Of a stretch of DNA of 64,000 nt, positions 35,436 through 44,681 are shown in pieces (position 1 is the stretch's first letter; the number at the start of each line of letters is the position of its first letter). The translations under genes were made by a program, and so were the position numbers. The notes beneath the pieces were generated by a model. The model did no database searches, was not told where the DNA came from, and saw nothing but the letters and a program-made list of their open reading frames with translations. Source of the DNA: Moraxellaceae bacterium (GTDB taxonomy: Bacteria > Pseudomonadota > Gammaproteobacteria > Pseudomonadales > Moraxellaceae); the NCBI GenBank assembly GCA_029237815.1, contig JAQZBP010000001.1:62001-126000 (forward strand), in the 5' to 3' direction.

Positions 35436-36452
35436 TCAGGCGTATCCCGCCGGGTTCTGCAGCTGCCAGCGCCAGGCGTCGCGGCACATGTCGTCGAGGC
35501 CGCGCGCGGCCTTCCAGCCGAGCAGGGTGCCGGCCAGCGTCCCATCGGCGTAGCAGCTCGGCGCATCGCCCGGGCGACGTGCCACGATCTCGTAGGGAAT
35601 GGCGCGGCCGGCAGCCTGTTCAAAGGCCTTCACCACTTCCAGCACGGAGTGGCCGCGACCGGTGCCGAGGTTGAGGGCGGTCGCCCCGCCCTGCCCGCCC
35701 TGTCCCAGCCACTGCAGTGCCTTCACATGGCCCTGTGCCAGGTCCATGACGTGGATGTAGTCGCGCACGCCGGTGCCATCGGGTGTCGGGTAATCGCCGC
35801 CGAAGATCTTCAGCACCGGCAGTCGCCCTACCGCGACCTGGCTGATGAAAGGCAGCAGGTTGTTGGGAATGCCGTTGGGGTCTTCACCGATCAGCCCGCT
35901 CGCATGCGCGCCGACCGGATTGAAATAGCGCAGCAGCGCAATGCGCCAGTCGGGCCCGGCGGCGGCGAGGTCGCGCAGCATGTCCTCGATCATGAGCTTG
36001 GTGCGGCCGTAGGGATTGATGGCGCAGAGCGGAGCGGCCTCCGGCACCGGCACACGCTCCGGCAGGCCATAGACCGTGGCGGAGGAGCTGAACACGAGCT
36101 GCCGGCAGCCGGCCTCCTGCATGGCCTCGACCAGCGCCAGCGTACTGCCCAGATTGTTGTCGTAGTAGCGCCAGGGTTCCGCCACCGACTCGCCCACCGC
36201 CTTGAGCCCGGCGAAGTGGATGACGGCCTCGGGGCGCTCCGCGGCGAAGACATCCTTCAGCGCGGCCCGCTCGCGCACGTCGATGCGATGCACCGGGAAC
36301 TCGCGACCGGCGATGTCCGCCACGCGCCGGAGCGCTTCGGGCTTGCTGTTGCTGAAGTTGTCGACCACCACGGGCGTGTGGCCGCTGGCGAGCAACTCCA
36401 GGCAGGTGTGCGAGCCGATATAGCCCGCGCCACCCGTGACCAGGACTTTCAT
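35436..36452 (-). CDS. galE: UDP-glucose 4-epimerase
   Basis: A 338-residue extended SDR that interconverts UDP-glucose and UDP-galactose. N-terminal [10 protein letters not shown] binds NAD; catalytic Ser/Tyr/Lys lie in SSSATVYG and NPYGRTK. The [15 protein letters not shown] and [11 protein letters not shown] segments are typical of GalE. Its ATG overlaps the stop of the preceding dehydrogenase-like gene by one base (TGATG). Last gene of the nucleotide-sugar cluster. Confidence 0.95.
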   Translation of the reverse strand: MKVLVTGGAGYIGSHTCLELLASGHTPVVVDNFSNSKPEALRRVADIAGREFPVHRIDVRERAALKDVFAAERPEAVIHFAGLKAVGESVAEPWRYYDNNLGSTLALVEAMQEAGCRQLVFSSSATVYGLPERVPVPEAAPLCAINPYGRTKLMIEDMLRDLAAAGPDWRIALLRYFNPVGAHASGLIGEDPNGIPNNLLPFISQVAVGRLPVLKIFGGDYPTPDGTGVRDYIHVMDLAQGHVKALQWLGQGGQGGATALNLGTGRGHSVLEVVKAFEQAAGRAIPYEIVARRPGDAPSCYADGTLAGTLLGWKAARGLDDMCRDAWRWQLQNPAGYA

Positions 36453-37735
36453 CAGATGACGTCTCCGTGTCCGATGCCGAAGTAGCGGAAGCCATGGGCC
36501 TGCATCTGCTTCGGGTCGTAGATGTTGCGGCCGTCGAACATGATGGCGTGGCGCATGCCGGCGGCCAGCACCCGGAAATCGGGATTGCTGAACTCGTCCC
36601 AGGCCGTCACCAGCGCGATGGCGTCCGCGCCCTGCGTCGCCTCGGCGGCCGTTTCGGCAAGCTCGAGCAGAGCTTGGTCAGGATAAACCTTGCGCAGCGC
36701 ATCGACTGCCTGCGGATCGTAAACACGGGTGCGGCAGCCTTGTGCCCAGAGTGCCTGCAGCAGCGCATGCACCACCGAATTGCTGACGCTGGCCGTGCCC
36801 GGCTTGAAGGCCGCGCCCCAGACCGCCACGGTGCGGCCGGCCAGGTCGCCGTGGAAGTAGCGCCAGATCTTGCGGAACAGGATTTCGCGCTGGGAGTCGT
36901 TGATGGCGAGCACCGCGTCGATCAGGCCGGCCGTATCCAGTTCTTCCTTGATGGTGCGCGCGAACGTGAGCAGGTCATGCGCGAAGCCCGGGCCGCCGAA
37001 ACCGCAGCCGGCCTGCAGGTAGTCGCGGCCGACACGCGGATCCGCCGCCATGCCCTGGCGCACCATCTCGATGTCGACGCCGACCTTCTCGGCCAGCGCT
37101 GCCATCTCGTTCATGAAGCTGATGCGCGTGGCCAGCATGGCATTGATGCCGAACTTGATGAGCTCCGCCGCCGCGAGCGGCACCACCATGGCCTTGCTCG
37201 CCTGCTGCATGAAAGGCCGCATGAATTCGCTGACGCAGTCGATGAGGGGCGCATCTTCCGAGCCGAGCAGGAATAGCGCGGGCCGCTCGAAATCGGCCAG
37301 CGCAGTGCCTTCGCGGATGAACAGCGGCAGGGTGCCGATGAAGACACGGCCGCCACCGTCCAGGCCCAGCGTCGCGGTCGCGGCGCGGATGCGCTGCAGC
37401 GCGCCGACGGCGAGTTGCGTCAGCACGACGATGAAGGTGTCGCTGGTGCGTTCGGCAACGATGGCGTCGATGGCCGCCCGCAGGGACTCCTCGGTGTAGT
37501 CGTCGGCCAGCAGGTGGACCTGGCCGGATCCGCAGATGCAGGAATCCAGGCGCAGCCGGCGCGCCAGCTGCTGCTCCTCGAGCAGCTCCGGCAGCAGCGC
37601 CTCGCGCGTCGCATCGAGTGCGACGAGCAGGTTCTGCCGGGGCGGAACGCAGAGCATGACCTCGTTGCCCTTTTCCGCCAGCTTGGCGGCGGTGACCCAG
37701 GCGTAGTGGGTGTTGCCGTACACGCTGATCTTCAT
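36452..37735 (-). CDS. UDP-glucose dehydrogenase-like protein lacking the catalytic cysteine
   Basis: A 427-residue member of the UDP-glucose/GDP-mannose dehydrogenase family by overall pattern: the hinge helix AAELIKFGINAMLATRISF with conserved Lys and Asn, and the C-terminal AVWGAAFKPGTASVSNS domain. Two key elements are broken. The NAD loop, normally GxGYVG, reads YGNTHYA (6-12). The active-site GxGxGGSCFPKD reads GCGFGGPGFAHD (243-254), putting Gly250 where the thiohemiacetal Cys should be. It is therefore unlikely to oxidise a nucleotide sugar in the usual way. It is full-length, in frame and coupled to both pgi (4-base overlap) and galE (1-base overlap), so it looks maintained rather than decayed. 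Confidence 0.85.
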   Translation of the reverse strand: MKISVYGNTHYAWVTAAKLAEKGNEVMLCVPPRQNLLVALDATREALLPELLEEQQLARRLRLDSCICGSGQVHLLADDYTEESLRAAIDAIVAERTSDTFIVVLTQLAVGALQRIRAATATLGLDGGGRVFIGTLPLFIREGTALADFERPALFLLGSEDAPLIDCVSEFMRPFMQQASKAMVVPLAAAELIKFGINAMLATRISFMNEMAALAEKVGVDIEMVRQGMAADPRVGRDYLQAGCGFGGPGFAHDLLTFARTIKEELDTAGLIDAVLAINDSQREILFRKIWRYFHGDLAGRTVAVWGAAFKPGTASVSNSVVHALLQALWAQGCRTRVYDPQAVDALRKVYPDQALLELAETAAEATQGADAIALVTAWDEFSNPDFRVLAAGMRHAIMFDGRNIYDPKQMQAHGFRYFGIGHGDVI

Positions 37736-39360
37736 GCGTCTTTCCTGCCGACCGTGTGGATGTGCCGCAGCAGCGCCTCGGTGGAGGCATCGAAGCCCGC
37801 CGTGCCCTGCGTCTGCAGCGCGGCCAGGGTGACGTCGGCGATCTGCTTGCCGAGCTCCACGCCCCACTGGTCGAAGGGGTTGATGTCCCAGAGCACCGAC
37901 ATCACGAAGACCTTGTGCTCGTAGAGCGCGAGCAGCGCGCCCAGCGCGTGGGGATTCAGCTCGTCGAGCAGCAGCGTGGTCGAAGGCTGGTTGCCGCGGT
38001 AGCGGCGGAAGCCCGGGGCGCTCTCGCCGTCCTCGACACAGGCGTCACCCAGCATCAGCACGCGCGACTGCGCCAGGCAGTTGGCGAGCGCGAGCTGATG
38101 CTGCCGCTGCAGGCCGTTGCTGTGCGCGCCGTAGCGTCGCACCGGCGCGATGAAATCGCAGGAGACGGCCTGCGTGCCCTGGTGCAGCAACTGGTAAAAG
38201 GCGTGCTGCGCGTTCGGCCCGACATCGCCCCAGAGCACGGGACAGGTGGCATAGCCGAGCGCGTCGCCGGAGCGGCTCACCGACTTGCCGTTGCTCTCCA
38301 TCTCGAGCTGCGTGAGATACGACGGAAAATGCTTGAGGCGGCCGTCATAGGGCAGCACGGCATGGGCGCCGATATCCAGAAAGGTCGCGTTCCACACGCC
38401 CATCAGGCCGAGCAGCACGGGCAGGTTGTCAGGCAGTGGTGTGTCGCGGAAATGCCGGTCCATGAAACGCGCGCCGGCCAGGAAATCGCGAAAGCCCGCC
38501 ATGCCGAGCTGCAGCGCCACCGGCAGGCCGATGCCGGACCACAGCGAGAAACGGCCACCGACCCACTCCCAGAATTCGATCTGGTTGCAGGGCGGAATGC
38601 CCCACTCCGTCATGCGCTCGGGATGCGCCGAGACGCCGATGAAATGGTTGCGCAGGAGCATCTCGGTGTCGGCCGTTTCGGCCTGCATCCAGGCCAGCGC
38701 GGTGCGCGCGTTGGACAGCGTGTCGACGGTGGTGAAGGACTTGGAGGAGACGATGAAGAGCGTGGTCTCGGGCCGCAGCTCGCGCAGCAGGTCGGCGATC
38801 TGCGTGCCGTCGATGGAGCTGGCGAAATGCAGGCGCAGGTTCGCGGCCGCCGACCCGGTGAATTCGCCGAGCGCCTGGCAGGCCATGAAGGGGCCGAGGT
38901 CGGAGCCGCCGACACCGATGTTCACCACGTCGCGGATGGGCTTGCCGGAGTAGCCGCGCCACTGCCGCGAGTGGATGCGCGCCACCATGCCCTCCATGCG
39001 CGCCAGGCTGGCCTGCACCTGGCCCGCCACGTCGTGGCCGTCGACCACCAGGTGCTCGTCGGGCGCGAGGCGCAGTGCCGTGTGCAGGGCCGGGCGGTTC
39101 TCGGTGTTGTTGACCGCGGCGCCTTCGAGCAGCGCGCGGATGGCCGCCTCCAGCCCGCAGTCCTGCGCCAGCGCGAGCAGCGCGCCCAGCACCGGCGCAT
39201 CGATGCGCTGCTTGCTGAAATCCATGAGCAGGGGACCGGCGCGGCGCGAGAAGGCGGCCGCGCGCTCAGGCTGCCACATGTCGCGCATATGCCGCGCGCC
39301 GGTCTCCTTCGCCAGCGCTTGCAGGCGTTTCCAGGCGGGCAGGTCGGCGCGAGAGGTCAT
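37732..39360 (-). CDS. pgi: glucose-6-phosphate isomerase
   Basis: A 542-residue enzyme interconverting glucose 6-phosphate and fructose 6-phosphate. The start at ATG 39360 lies 8 bases after the galU stop. Signature regions IGVGGSDLGPFMACQAL, IVSSKSFTTVDTL, and GKSVSRSGDALGYATCPV plus the GTQAVSCDFIAPVRR segment are present, with the C-terminal catalytic Lys in WDINPFDQWGVELGKQ. Here it sits between galU and the dehydrogenase-like gene, channelling hexose phosphate toward UDP-glucose. The length is normal. Confidence 0.96.
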   Translation of the reverse strand: MTSRADLPAWKRLQALAKETGARHMRDMWQPERAAAFSRRAGPLLMDFSKQRIDAPVLGALLALAQDCGLEAAIRALLEGAAVNNTENRPALHTALRLAPDEHLVVDGHDVAGQVQASLARMEGMVARIHSRQWRGYSGKPIRDVVNIGVGGSDLGPFMACQALGEFTGSAAANLRLHFASSIDGTQIADLLRELRPETTLFIVSSKSFTTVDTLSNARTALAWMQAETADTEMLLRNHFIGVSAHPERMTEWGIPPCNQIEFWEWVGGRFSLWSGIGLPVALQLGMAGFRDFLAGARFMDRHFRDTPLPDNLPVLLGLMGVWNATFLDIGAHAVLPYDGRLKHFPSYLTQLEMESNGKSVSRSGDALGYATCPVLWGDVGPNAQHAFYQLLHQGTQAVSCDFIAPVRRYGAHSNGLQRQHQLALANCLAQSRVLMLGDACVEDGESAPGFRRYRGNQPSTTLLLDELNPHALGALLALYEHKVFVMSVLWDINPFDQWGVELGKQIADVTLAALQTQGTAGFDASTEALLRHIHTVGRKDA

Positions 39361-39368
39361 GGCGGTTC

Positions 39369-40223
39369 TCAGGAGAGGTGCTGCTGCAGCCACGCGCGCA
39401 ACGGGGCGGCGAGCGCGGGGTCCTTGAACGCCCAGGCCATGTTGGCCTGGAGATGGCCGAGCTTGCTGCCGCAGTCGTAGCGCACGCCGGCAAAACGGTG
39501 CGGGCGGAAGTCGTGGCCGCCGAGCAGCGCGGCGATGCCGTCGGTGAGCTGTATTTCGCCCCCGGCGCCAGGCGCAGCGTGCTCCAGCACGTCGAAGATG
39601 TCCGGTGGCAGCACGTAGCGGCCGACGATGGCGAGCGTGCTCGGCGCCTGCGCGGGCGCGGGCTTCTCGACCACGGCGGTGATGCGCTCGCCAGCCAGTG
39701 AGACGATGCCGTAGCGGCCGGTCTGCTCGCGCGGCACCTCTTCCACGGCCAGCGAGCAGGCGCCGGTGCGCGCATGCAGCGCCACCATGTCAGCGAGGCA
39801 GCCGGGCGCCGGGGAATCAATGAGATCGTCGGGCAGCATCACGGCGAAGGCGCGGTTGCCGACCACCGGCCGCGCGCAGAGCACGGCGTGGCCGAGGCCG
39901 AGCGCCTGCGGCTGGCGCACGGCGGTGACGCGCATGCCGGCCGGCAGCACACCGCGCACGAGTTCCAGCAGCTCCTGCCGGCCGCGCGTGGCGAGCATGT
40001 TCTCGAGCTCCCAGGAGCGGTCGAAGTGATCCTCGATGGCGCGCTTGGACGCGCTCGTCACCAGCACAACGTCGCGGATGCCGGCACGCGCCGCCTCCTC
40101 CACCGCCAACTGCACCAGCGGCACGTCGACGATGGGCAGCATTTCCTTGGGCACCACCTTGGTGGCGGGCAGGAAGCGGGAGCCGAGACCGGCAACCGGC
40201 AGAACGACGACATCAATGCTCAC
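39369..40223 (-). CDS. galU: UTP-glucose-1-phosphate uridylyltransferase
   Basis: A 284-residue nucleotidyltransferase making UDP-glucose. The N-terminal motif GLGSRFLPATKVVPKEMLPI is the sugar-nucleotide pyrophosphorylase signature; VEKP and EIQLTDGIAALL follow. The start is GTG 40223, supported by AGGAGTGT just upstream. It feeds the epimerase and dehydrogenases in the same cluster. It lies 60 bp downstream of the WbpA/TviB-type gene. Confidence 0.95.
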   Translation of the reverse strand: MSIDVVVLPVAGLGSRFLPATKVVPKEMLPIVDVPLVQLAVEEAARAGIRDVVLVTSASKRAIEDHFDRSWELENMLATRGRQELLELVRGVLPAGMRVTAVRQPQALGLGHAVLCARPVVGNRAFAVMLPDDLIDSPAPGCLADMVALHARTGACSLAVEEVPREQTGRYGIVSLAGERITAVVEKPAPAQAPSTLAIVGRYVLPPDIFDVLEHAAPGAGGEIQLTDGIAALLGGHDFRPHRFAGVRYDCGSKLGHLQANMAWAFKDPALAAPLRAWLQQHLS

Positions 40224-40283
40224 GAAGACACTCCTGCTCGTTGCTGCGGGGCATGCGGCCGGCGCGGCGCGCCCGGGGCGGCC

Positions 40284-41579
40284 TTACAGCCGCCATACCA
40301 CAAAGCCGCTGGCCTCGAGGCGGGCACGGTCGAAGGCCGACTTCACGTCGATGAAGGGCGCGTTGGCACCGGCCTTCTGCCGCAGCAGGCCGAGGTCGAT
40401 ATCCCGCACCTGGGTGTGGGCCACGGCCGCCACCACGGCATCCACCGACGGTGCCGCGTCGAGCGCGGTGAGCTCGATGCCGTACTCGTGGCGCGCCTCC
40501 TCCGGCTCCGCCACCGGATCCCAGACCACGACTTTAAGGCCGTAGTCCCGGAGCTCCTCGACGATGTCGATGACCTTGGTGTTGCGGATGTCGGCGCAGT
40601 TTTCCTTGAAGGTCAGGCCCATCACCAGCACGGCGGCATCCTTGCGCATGCGGCCGTTGCGGATCATCTCCTTCACGGTCTGCTGCGCGATATAGGAGCC
40701 CATGCGGTCGTTGATGCGCCGTGCCGCCTGGATGATCTCGGGGTTGTAGCCCAGCGTCGCGACCTTGTGCGTCAGGTAGTAGGGATCGACGCCGATGCAG
40801 TGGCCGCCGACGAGACCCGGCCGGAAGGGCAGGAAATTCCACTTGGTGCCGGCGGCCTCCAGCACCTCGAGCGTGTCGATGCCCATCAGGTTGAAGATGA
40901 CGGCGAGCTCGTTGATGAGCGCGATGTTCACGTCGCGCTGCGTGTTCTCGATCACCTTGGCGGCCTCGGCCACGCGGATGCTGGAGGCGCGGTACACGCC
41001 GGCCTCGACCACGAGCTCGTAGAGCGCCGCGACCTGGTCCAGTGCCTCGGCGTCCTCGGCCGAGACGATCTTCATGATGGTCTCGAGACGGTGCGTCTTG
41101 TCGCCCGGTACGATGCGCTCCGGCGAGTAGCCGAGGCGGAAGTCGCGGCCGCGCTGCTTGCCGGAGTCGCGCTCCAGGATGGGCGCGCAGACTTCGTCGG
41201 TGACACCGGGATAGACCGTGGATTCGTAGATGACGATGGCGCCCGGCTTCAGGTTGGGCGCGATGGTGCGGGTGGCGCCGATCACGGGCGTGAGATCGGG
41301 CTGCTTGGCGTTGTCGATGGGCGTCGGCACCGCCACGATGATGAAGTCGGCGTCGGCCAGCAGGCGGCTGTCGGAAGTGAAACGCAACTGCGTGGCGGCG
41401 GTGAAGGCCTCGGCCTCCATCTCGCCGGCGGGGTCGCGGCCTTCACGGTAGGCCTGCAGTTTGGCCTCGCTGATGTCGAAGCCGATGGTGGTCATCTTGC
41501 GGCCGAAGGCGAGCGCGAGCGGCAGGCCGACATAGCCCAGGCCGACGACGGCGACGACGCGGGAAGCGAGTGGGGTCAT
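40284..41579 (-). CDS. nucleotide sugar dehydrogenase (WbpA/TviB type)
   Basis: A 431-residue NAD-dependent four-electron dehydrogenase. The N-terminal loop VVGLGYVGLPLALAFGRK is intact and the catalytic Cys is present in GLVGGHCIGVDPYYLTHK (about residue 263). That signature is the UDP-N-acetylhexosamine 6-dehydrogenase type (WbpA, WbpO, TviB), not the UDP-glucose type, so the product is probably a UDP-N-acetyl-hexosaminuronic acid for a surface polysaccharide. GAGGGAAG precedes ATG 41579. cysC ends 11 bp upstream. Confidence 0.93.
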   Translation of the reverse strand: MTPLASRVVAVVGLGYVGLPLALAFGRKMTTIGFDISEAKLQAYREGRDPAGEMEAEAFTAATQLRFTSDSRLLADADFIIVAVPTPIDNAKQPDLTPVIGATRTIAPNLKPGAIVIYESTVYPGVTDEVCAPILERDSGKQRGRDFRLGYSPERIVPGDKTHRLETIMKIVSAEDAEALDQVAALYELVVEAGVYRASSIRVAEAAKVIENTQRDVNIALINELAVIFNLMGIDTLEVLEAAGTKWNFLPFRPGLVGGHCIGVDPYYLTHKVATLGYNPEIIQAARRINDRMGSYIAQQTVKEMIRNGRMRKDAAVLVMGLTFKENCADIRNTKVIDIVEELRDYGLKVVVWDPVAEPEEARHEYGIELTALDAAPSVDAVVAAVAHTQVRDIDLGLLRQKAGANAPFIDVKSAFDRARLEASGFVVWRL

Positions 41580-41590
41580 GGCAGCTTCCC

Positions 41591-42190
41591 TCAGGCGATG
41601 ATGCCGCGCGCGCGGCAGTAGGCGACGAGCTGGTCGACGGACTCGACAATGCCCTGGGTCGAGGTATCGATCACCACCTCGGGATTTTCCGGGGCCTCAT
41701 AAGGCGAAGAGATGCCGGTGAACTCGCTGATCTGGCCGGCGCGGGCCTTCTTGTAGAGGCCCTTCACGTCACGCGATTCGCACTCCTCGATGGGGCACTT
41801 CACGTAGACCTCGATGAAGTCGCCCTGCGGCATGGACGTGCGCACCTGGTCACGGTCGCGGCGAAACGGCGAGATGAACGCGGTGATGGCGATGATGCCG
41901 GCGGCGTTGGCCAGCTTGGCCACCTCGCCGATGCGACGGATGTTCTCGGTGCGGTCATGCTCGGAGAAGCCGAGGTCCTTGCAGAGGCCATGGCGCACAT
42001 TGTCGCCGTCGAACACGAAGGTGTTGCAGCCCATCTGGAACAGGCGCTCCTCCAGCGCATGCGACAGCGTGGACTTGCCGGCACCCGAGAGGCCCGTGAA
42101 CCACAGCGTGGCGGCACGGTGGCCGTTACGCTTTTCGCGGAGCTCCCGCGTCACCACCGGCTTGTGCCAGACCACATTGGAATTGCTCAC
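41591..42190 (-). CDS. cysC: adenylylsulfate kinase
   Basis: A 199-residue enzyme phosphorylating APS to PAPS. Walker A is GLSGAGKST (33-41), the APS-binding [17 protein letters not shown] segment follows, and [13 protein letters not shown] and [20 protein letters not shown] match the family. The chosen start is GTG 42190 (GAGGT upstream), giving the usual [11 protein letters not shown]-terminus; an ATG at 42226 would add 12 residues. No cysD, cysN or sulphate-reduction genes are adjacent. In a polysaccharide-precursor cluster, PAPS may serve a sulphotransferase; that is inference. Confidence 0.94.
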   Translation of the reverse strand: MSNSNVVWHKPVVTRELREKRNGHRAATLWFTGLSGAGKSTLSHALEERLFQMGCNTFVFDGDNVRHGLCKDLGFSEHDRTENIRRIGEVAKLANAAGIIAITAFISPFRRDRDQVRTSMPQGDFIEVYVKCPIEECESRDVKGLYKKARAGQISEFTGISSPYEAPENPEVVIDTSTQGIVESVDQLVAYCRARGIIA

Positions 42191-42589
42191 CACTACCTCG
42201 GAACGCACAGTCCGGAACCACGGCATCGGGACGCCGGCCCGGCGGGGCCCGGGGCCCGGCTGGCCGGCGCGCGACGGGCGTCCGGAACGGATGGATGTGA
42301 ATGAAAGGCCCGGCAGCGGCCGGGCAAATATCTCTGGTTTTTCTGGAGGTGGAATCTGGCGAGCATGTTATCACCCCGGCCAAAACCGCGCCTAGCGGCG
42401 GGGGCCCGGCTCCGGCGCCCTCAAGGGAGCTCGAGCCTGCCGGTACGGACCGTGGCCAGTGGTTTCGCCCCGGAGAAAGTGCCGTGACCCCGGCACAGAA
42501 CTCAGCGCCGGATCGCGGCGCGGGCCGGACCACCTGCCTGCCAGGCTTCGCGCCAGCGAGAGCGCCGAAGCGGGCGGCGGAAAGGACGA
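42191..42589. other. intergenic region in nucleotide-sugar cluster
   Basis: This 399-base gap between rfbD and cysC holds no convincing gene. It should carry the promoter for the cysC-to-galE unit. A 7-bp GC hairpin at 42308-42325 is the only clear structure. Confidence 0.45.
42308..42325 (-). terminator. possible terminator after rfbCD
   Basis: GCCCGGC/GCCGGGC stem with a 4-base loop; on the minus strand CTTTC follows. The T-run is short and the distance to the rfbD stop is about 265 bases, so this is tentative. Confidence 0.35.
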
Positions 42590-43483
42590 TCAGCCCGCAC
42601 GAGCGCCATGGGCCTTGATCTCGTCGAGCATGTCGCCGAGCGCGTCATGCCAGGACGGGAGCGCCAGGCGGAGCGCCTGCTGCGCCGCGCGGCAATCGAG
42701 GCGGGCATTCGCCGGGCGCAGCTCCGCCCCGGGCCAGTCCGCCGTCGCGATCACCCTCACCTGCGGCCGCTGCAGGAGCATGCCGCGCGCGCAGGCCGAC
42801 TCGAACACTGCTTCGGCAAATGCCGAGCGGGACAGGAAAGGCTGGCCGCAGTAGTGGTACGTGCCCCAGGGCAGCGGCTCGCCCGCCAGATGACGCGCGG
42901 CGAGCGCCAGCAACGCACCGGCCAGATCGGCCGCCGGCGTAGGCCCCCCGAACTGGTCCCCGACCACGGGGATGGTGTGCTTCTCGCAGGCCAGGGCGAG
43001 CAGCGATCGCACGAAGTTGCGTCCGTGCAGGCCGAATACCCAGGACACCCGCAGGATCAGGTGCGCGGACAGCTGCGTACGGATCATCGCCTCTCCCGCG
43101 GCCTTGCTGTGGCCGTACACGCCGACGGGCGAGACCGGCGCATCCTCGCGCCAGGGCAGCCCGCCCTGCCCGACGAAGACATGCTCCGTGGAGAGATGGA
43201 AAAGGGGAATGCCGGCCGCCGCACAAGCCCAGGCAAGGATCGCCGGCCCATCGCGATTGGCAAGGAAGGCGGCGTCGGGTTCGCGCTCCGCCTGGTCGAC
43301 CCGGGTATAGGCCGCCGCATTGATGACGAGGCGGGGCGCGTGCAGCGCCAACGCGGCGGAGACGGCCACCGCATCGCTGATATCCAGCGCCGCGCGTGAC
43401 AGGCCAACCACAGGTAACGGTCCCGCCCGGCGTACAAGCTCACAGCCGACCTGGCCGCCCGCCCCTGTCACCAGGATGGTCAC
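42590..43483 (-). CDS. rfbD: dTDP-4-dehydrorhamnose reductase
   Basis: A 297-residue extended SDR making dTDP-L-rhamnose, the last step of the pathway. The start is GTG 43483, one base after the rfbC stop and with GAGGGCTGAG just ahead, giving the standard MTILVTGAGGQVG N-terminus. Substrate segment NAAAYTRVDQAE, STEHVFVGQG (family: STDYVFDG) and the Tyr/Lys pair in VYGHSKAAGE are present. rfbA and rfbB are not in the window, so the first two enzymes must be encoded elsewhere. Confidence 0.93.
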   Translation of the reverse strand: MTILVTGAGGQVGCELVRRAGPLPVVGLSRAALDISDAVAVSAALALHAPRLVINAAAYTRVDQAEREPDAAFLANRDGPAILAWACAAAGIPLFHLSTEHVFVGQGGLPWREDAPVSPVGVYGHSKAAGEAMIRTQLSAHLILRVSWVFGLHGRNFVRSLLALACEKHTIPVVGDQFGGPTPAADLAGALLALAARHLAGEPLPWGTYHYCGQPFLSRSAFAEAVFESACARGMLLQRPQVRVIATADWPGAELRPANARLDCRAAQQALRLALPSWHDALGDMLDEIKAHGARAG

Positions 43484-43484
43484 C

Positions 43485-44045
43485 TCAGCCCTCGTACACG
43501 GGCAGGTCTTCGGGGGGGATCGCGGCAAGCGCCGGCAACAGGCGATCTTTCACGGAGAGTAGCCGGGGGCCCGCTTCGGGCCAGACGATGCCGATGGCAG
43601 GATCATCCCAGGCCACGCCACGATTGGAGGCAGGGTGGTAATACTGCGTGCACTTGTAGACCACGTCGGCCTCTTCCGAGAGGGCGCAGAAGCCGTGGGC
43701 GAAGCCGGGAGGGATCCAGAGCTGTCGATGGCTTTCGTCGTCGAGCTCGACGCCCAGCCATTGCCCGAAATGCGGGGAGCCGCGGCGTACATCAACCACC
43801 ACGTCAAACACGCGGCCGCGCGAGGTGCGTACAAGCTTTCCCTGCGGATTTATAAGCTGATAGTGCAGTCCACGCACCACACCGCGATGCGAGCGCGAGT
43901 GATTTTCCTGTACGAAAGGGTCGGCCGGGCCCGCGGACTCACGCCAGCTCTCACGGAAGACCTCCAGCAGAAAGCCGCGCTCGTCGCGGAAAATCTCCGG
44001 CTCAAAGAGGAAAACCCCGGGGAGACGCATGGGAATTTTCTTCAT
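43485..44045 (-). CDS. rfbC: dTDP-4-dehydrorhamnose 3,5-epimerase
   Basis: A 186-residue cupin-fold epimerase from ATG 44045 (MKKIPMRLPG) with AGAGGGGC upstream. Catalytic His61 lies in RGLHYQ, with the conserved QENHSRSHRGVVRG segment before it and PPGFAHGF after. It converts dTDP-4-keto-6-deoxyglucose to the L-lyxo isomer and passes it to RfbD, encoded next. It borders the AT-rich accessory region. Confidence 0.95.
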   Translation of the reverse strand: MKKIPMRLPGVFLFEPEIFRDERGFLLEVFRESWRESAGPADPFVQENHSRSHRGVVRGLHYQLINPQGKLVRTSRGRVFDVVVDVRRGSPHFGQWLGVELDDESHRQLWIPPGFAHGFCALSEEADVVYKCTQYYHPASNRGVAWDDPAIGIVWPEAGPRLLSVKDRLLPALAAIPPEDLPVYEG

Positions 44046-44105
44046 AAAGCCCCTCTCGGAAAGAGAACTTAACCCGAAAAGCAAATTCAGCAAGCCACGA
44101 AAGAA

Positions 44106-44489
44106 CTACTCAGCCTGATATACAAGAGCACGGCCAGATTTAATATCCTTTATTCCGGATATCAAATATAGACTCCCTCTCCATCTGTATGCTCTAGCGT
44201 AATAATCAACGACAACTCTTCTTCTTTCATCGCATATTACTTTGTAAAAGTCCTTATCTTCCGACTTTATGAGCCGTCTAAATTCAATTCCTTCATGTCC
44301 ATTTAGAGTTAAAGAAACCGATACCCCTGATGTCCTAATTTTCCTAAAAGCACATGAAGTCACATCACCCTCAACGCGCCCCTCTTCAACGCCAGATAAA
44401 GATTTATCCAAGAAAACGGAAACTATAGATACGGCGACAATTGAAGCCATACAGAAAATGATCAATAAAAGCTTATTTTTATAGCTCAT
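44106..44489 (-). CDS. small membrane-anchored protein of unknown function
   Basis: A 127-residue protein with one N-terminal helix (about 7-27, LLLIIFCMASIVAVSIVSVF) and a roughly 100-residue exported domain rich in charged residues, with two Cys (TSCAF, VICDE). I recognise no family. Codon use is markedly AT-rich against the GC-rich block beside it, as with the 89-residue gene upstream and the 3' end of the RHS gene, suggesting shared recent acquisition. The start site is weakly supported. Position near an RHS tail makes a second immunity or orphan-immunity role possible, but this is inference. Confidence 0.6.
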   Translation of the reverse strand: MSYKNKLLLIIFCMASIVAVSIVSVFLDKSLSGVEEGRVEGDVTSCAFRKIRTSGVSVSLTLNGHEGIEFRRLIKSEDKDFYKVICDERRRVVVDYYARAYRWRGSLYLISGIKDIKSGRALVYQAE

Positions 44490-44620
44490 AAAGGCTTCAA
44501 GTCATTCACTTCATTGTCTGGCAATAAGATAAGTCAAAATCTTGCTCCGCCCCTAGCCTTTCAAGGCATATGCAGACTTAAAATTAGGGGTGAAAGCCAT
44601 CCATGGCATCCAAAAATCTT

Positions 44621-44656
44621 CGCCTAAAAGAAAGCAATTTATAAGGTTTTTAGGCG
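44621..44656 (-). terminator. terminator-like hairpin after the 89-residue gene
   Basis: CGCCTAAAA/TTTTAGGCG, a perfect 9-bp stem with an 18-base loop, followed on the minus strand by AAGATTTTTGG. It lies 25 bases past the stop at 44682. The loop is long, so strength is uncertain. Confidence 0.45.
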
Positions 44657-44681
44657 CGCTCACCCTCAATTATTTAATTAG

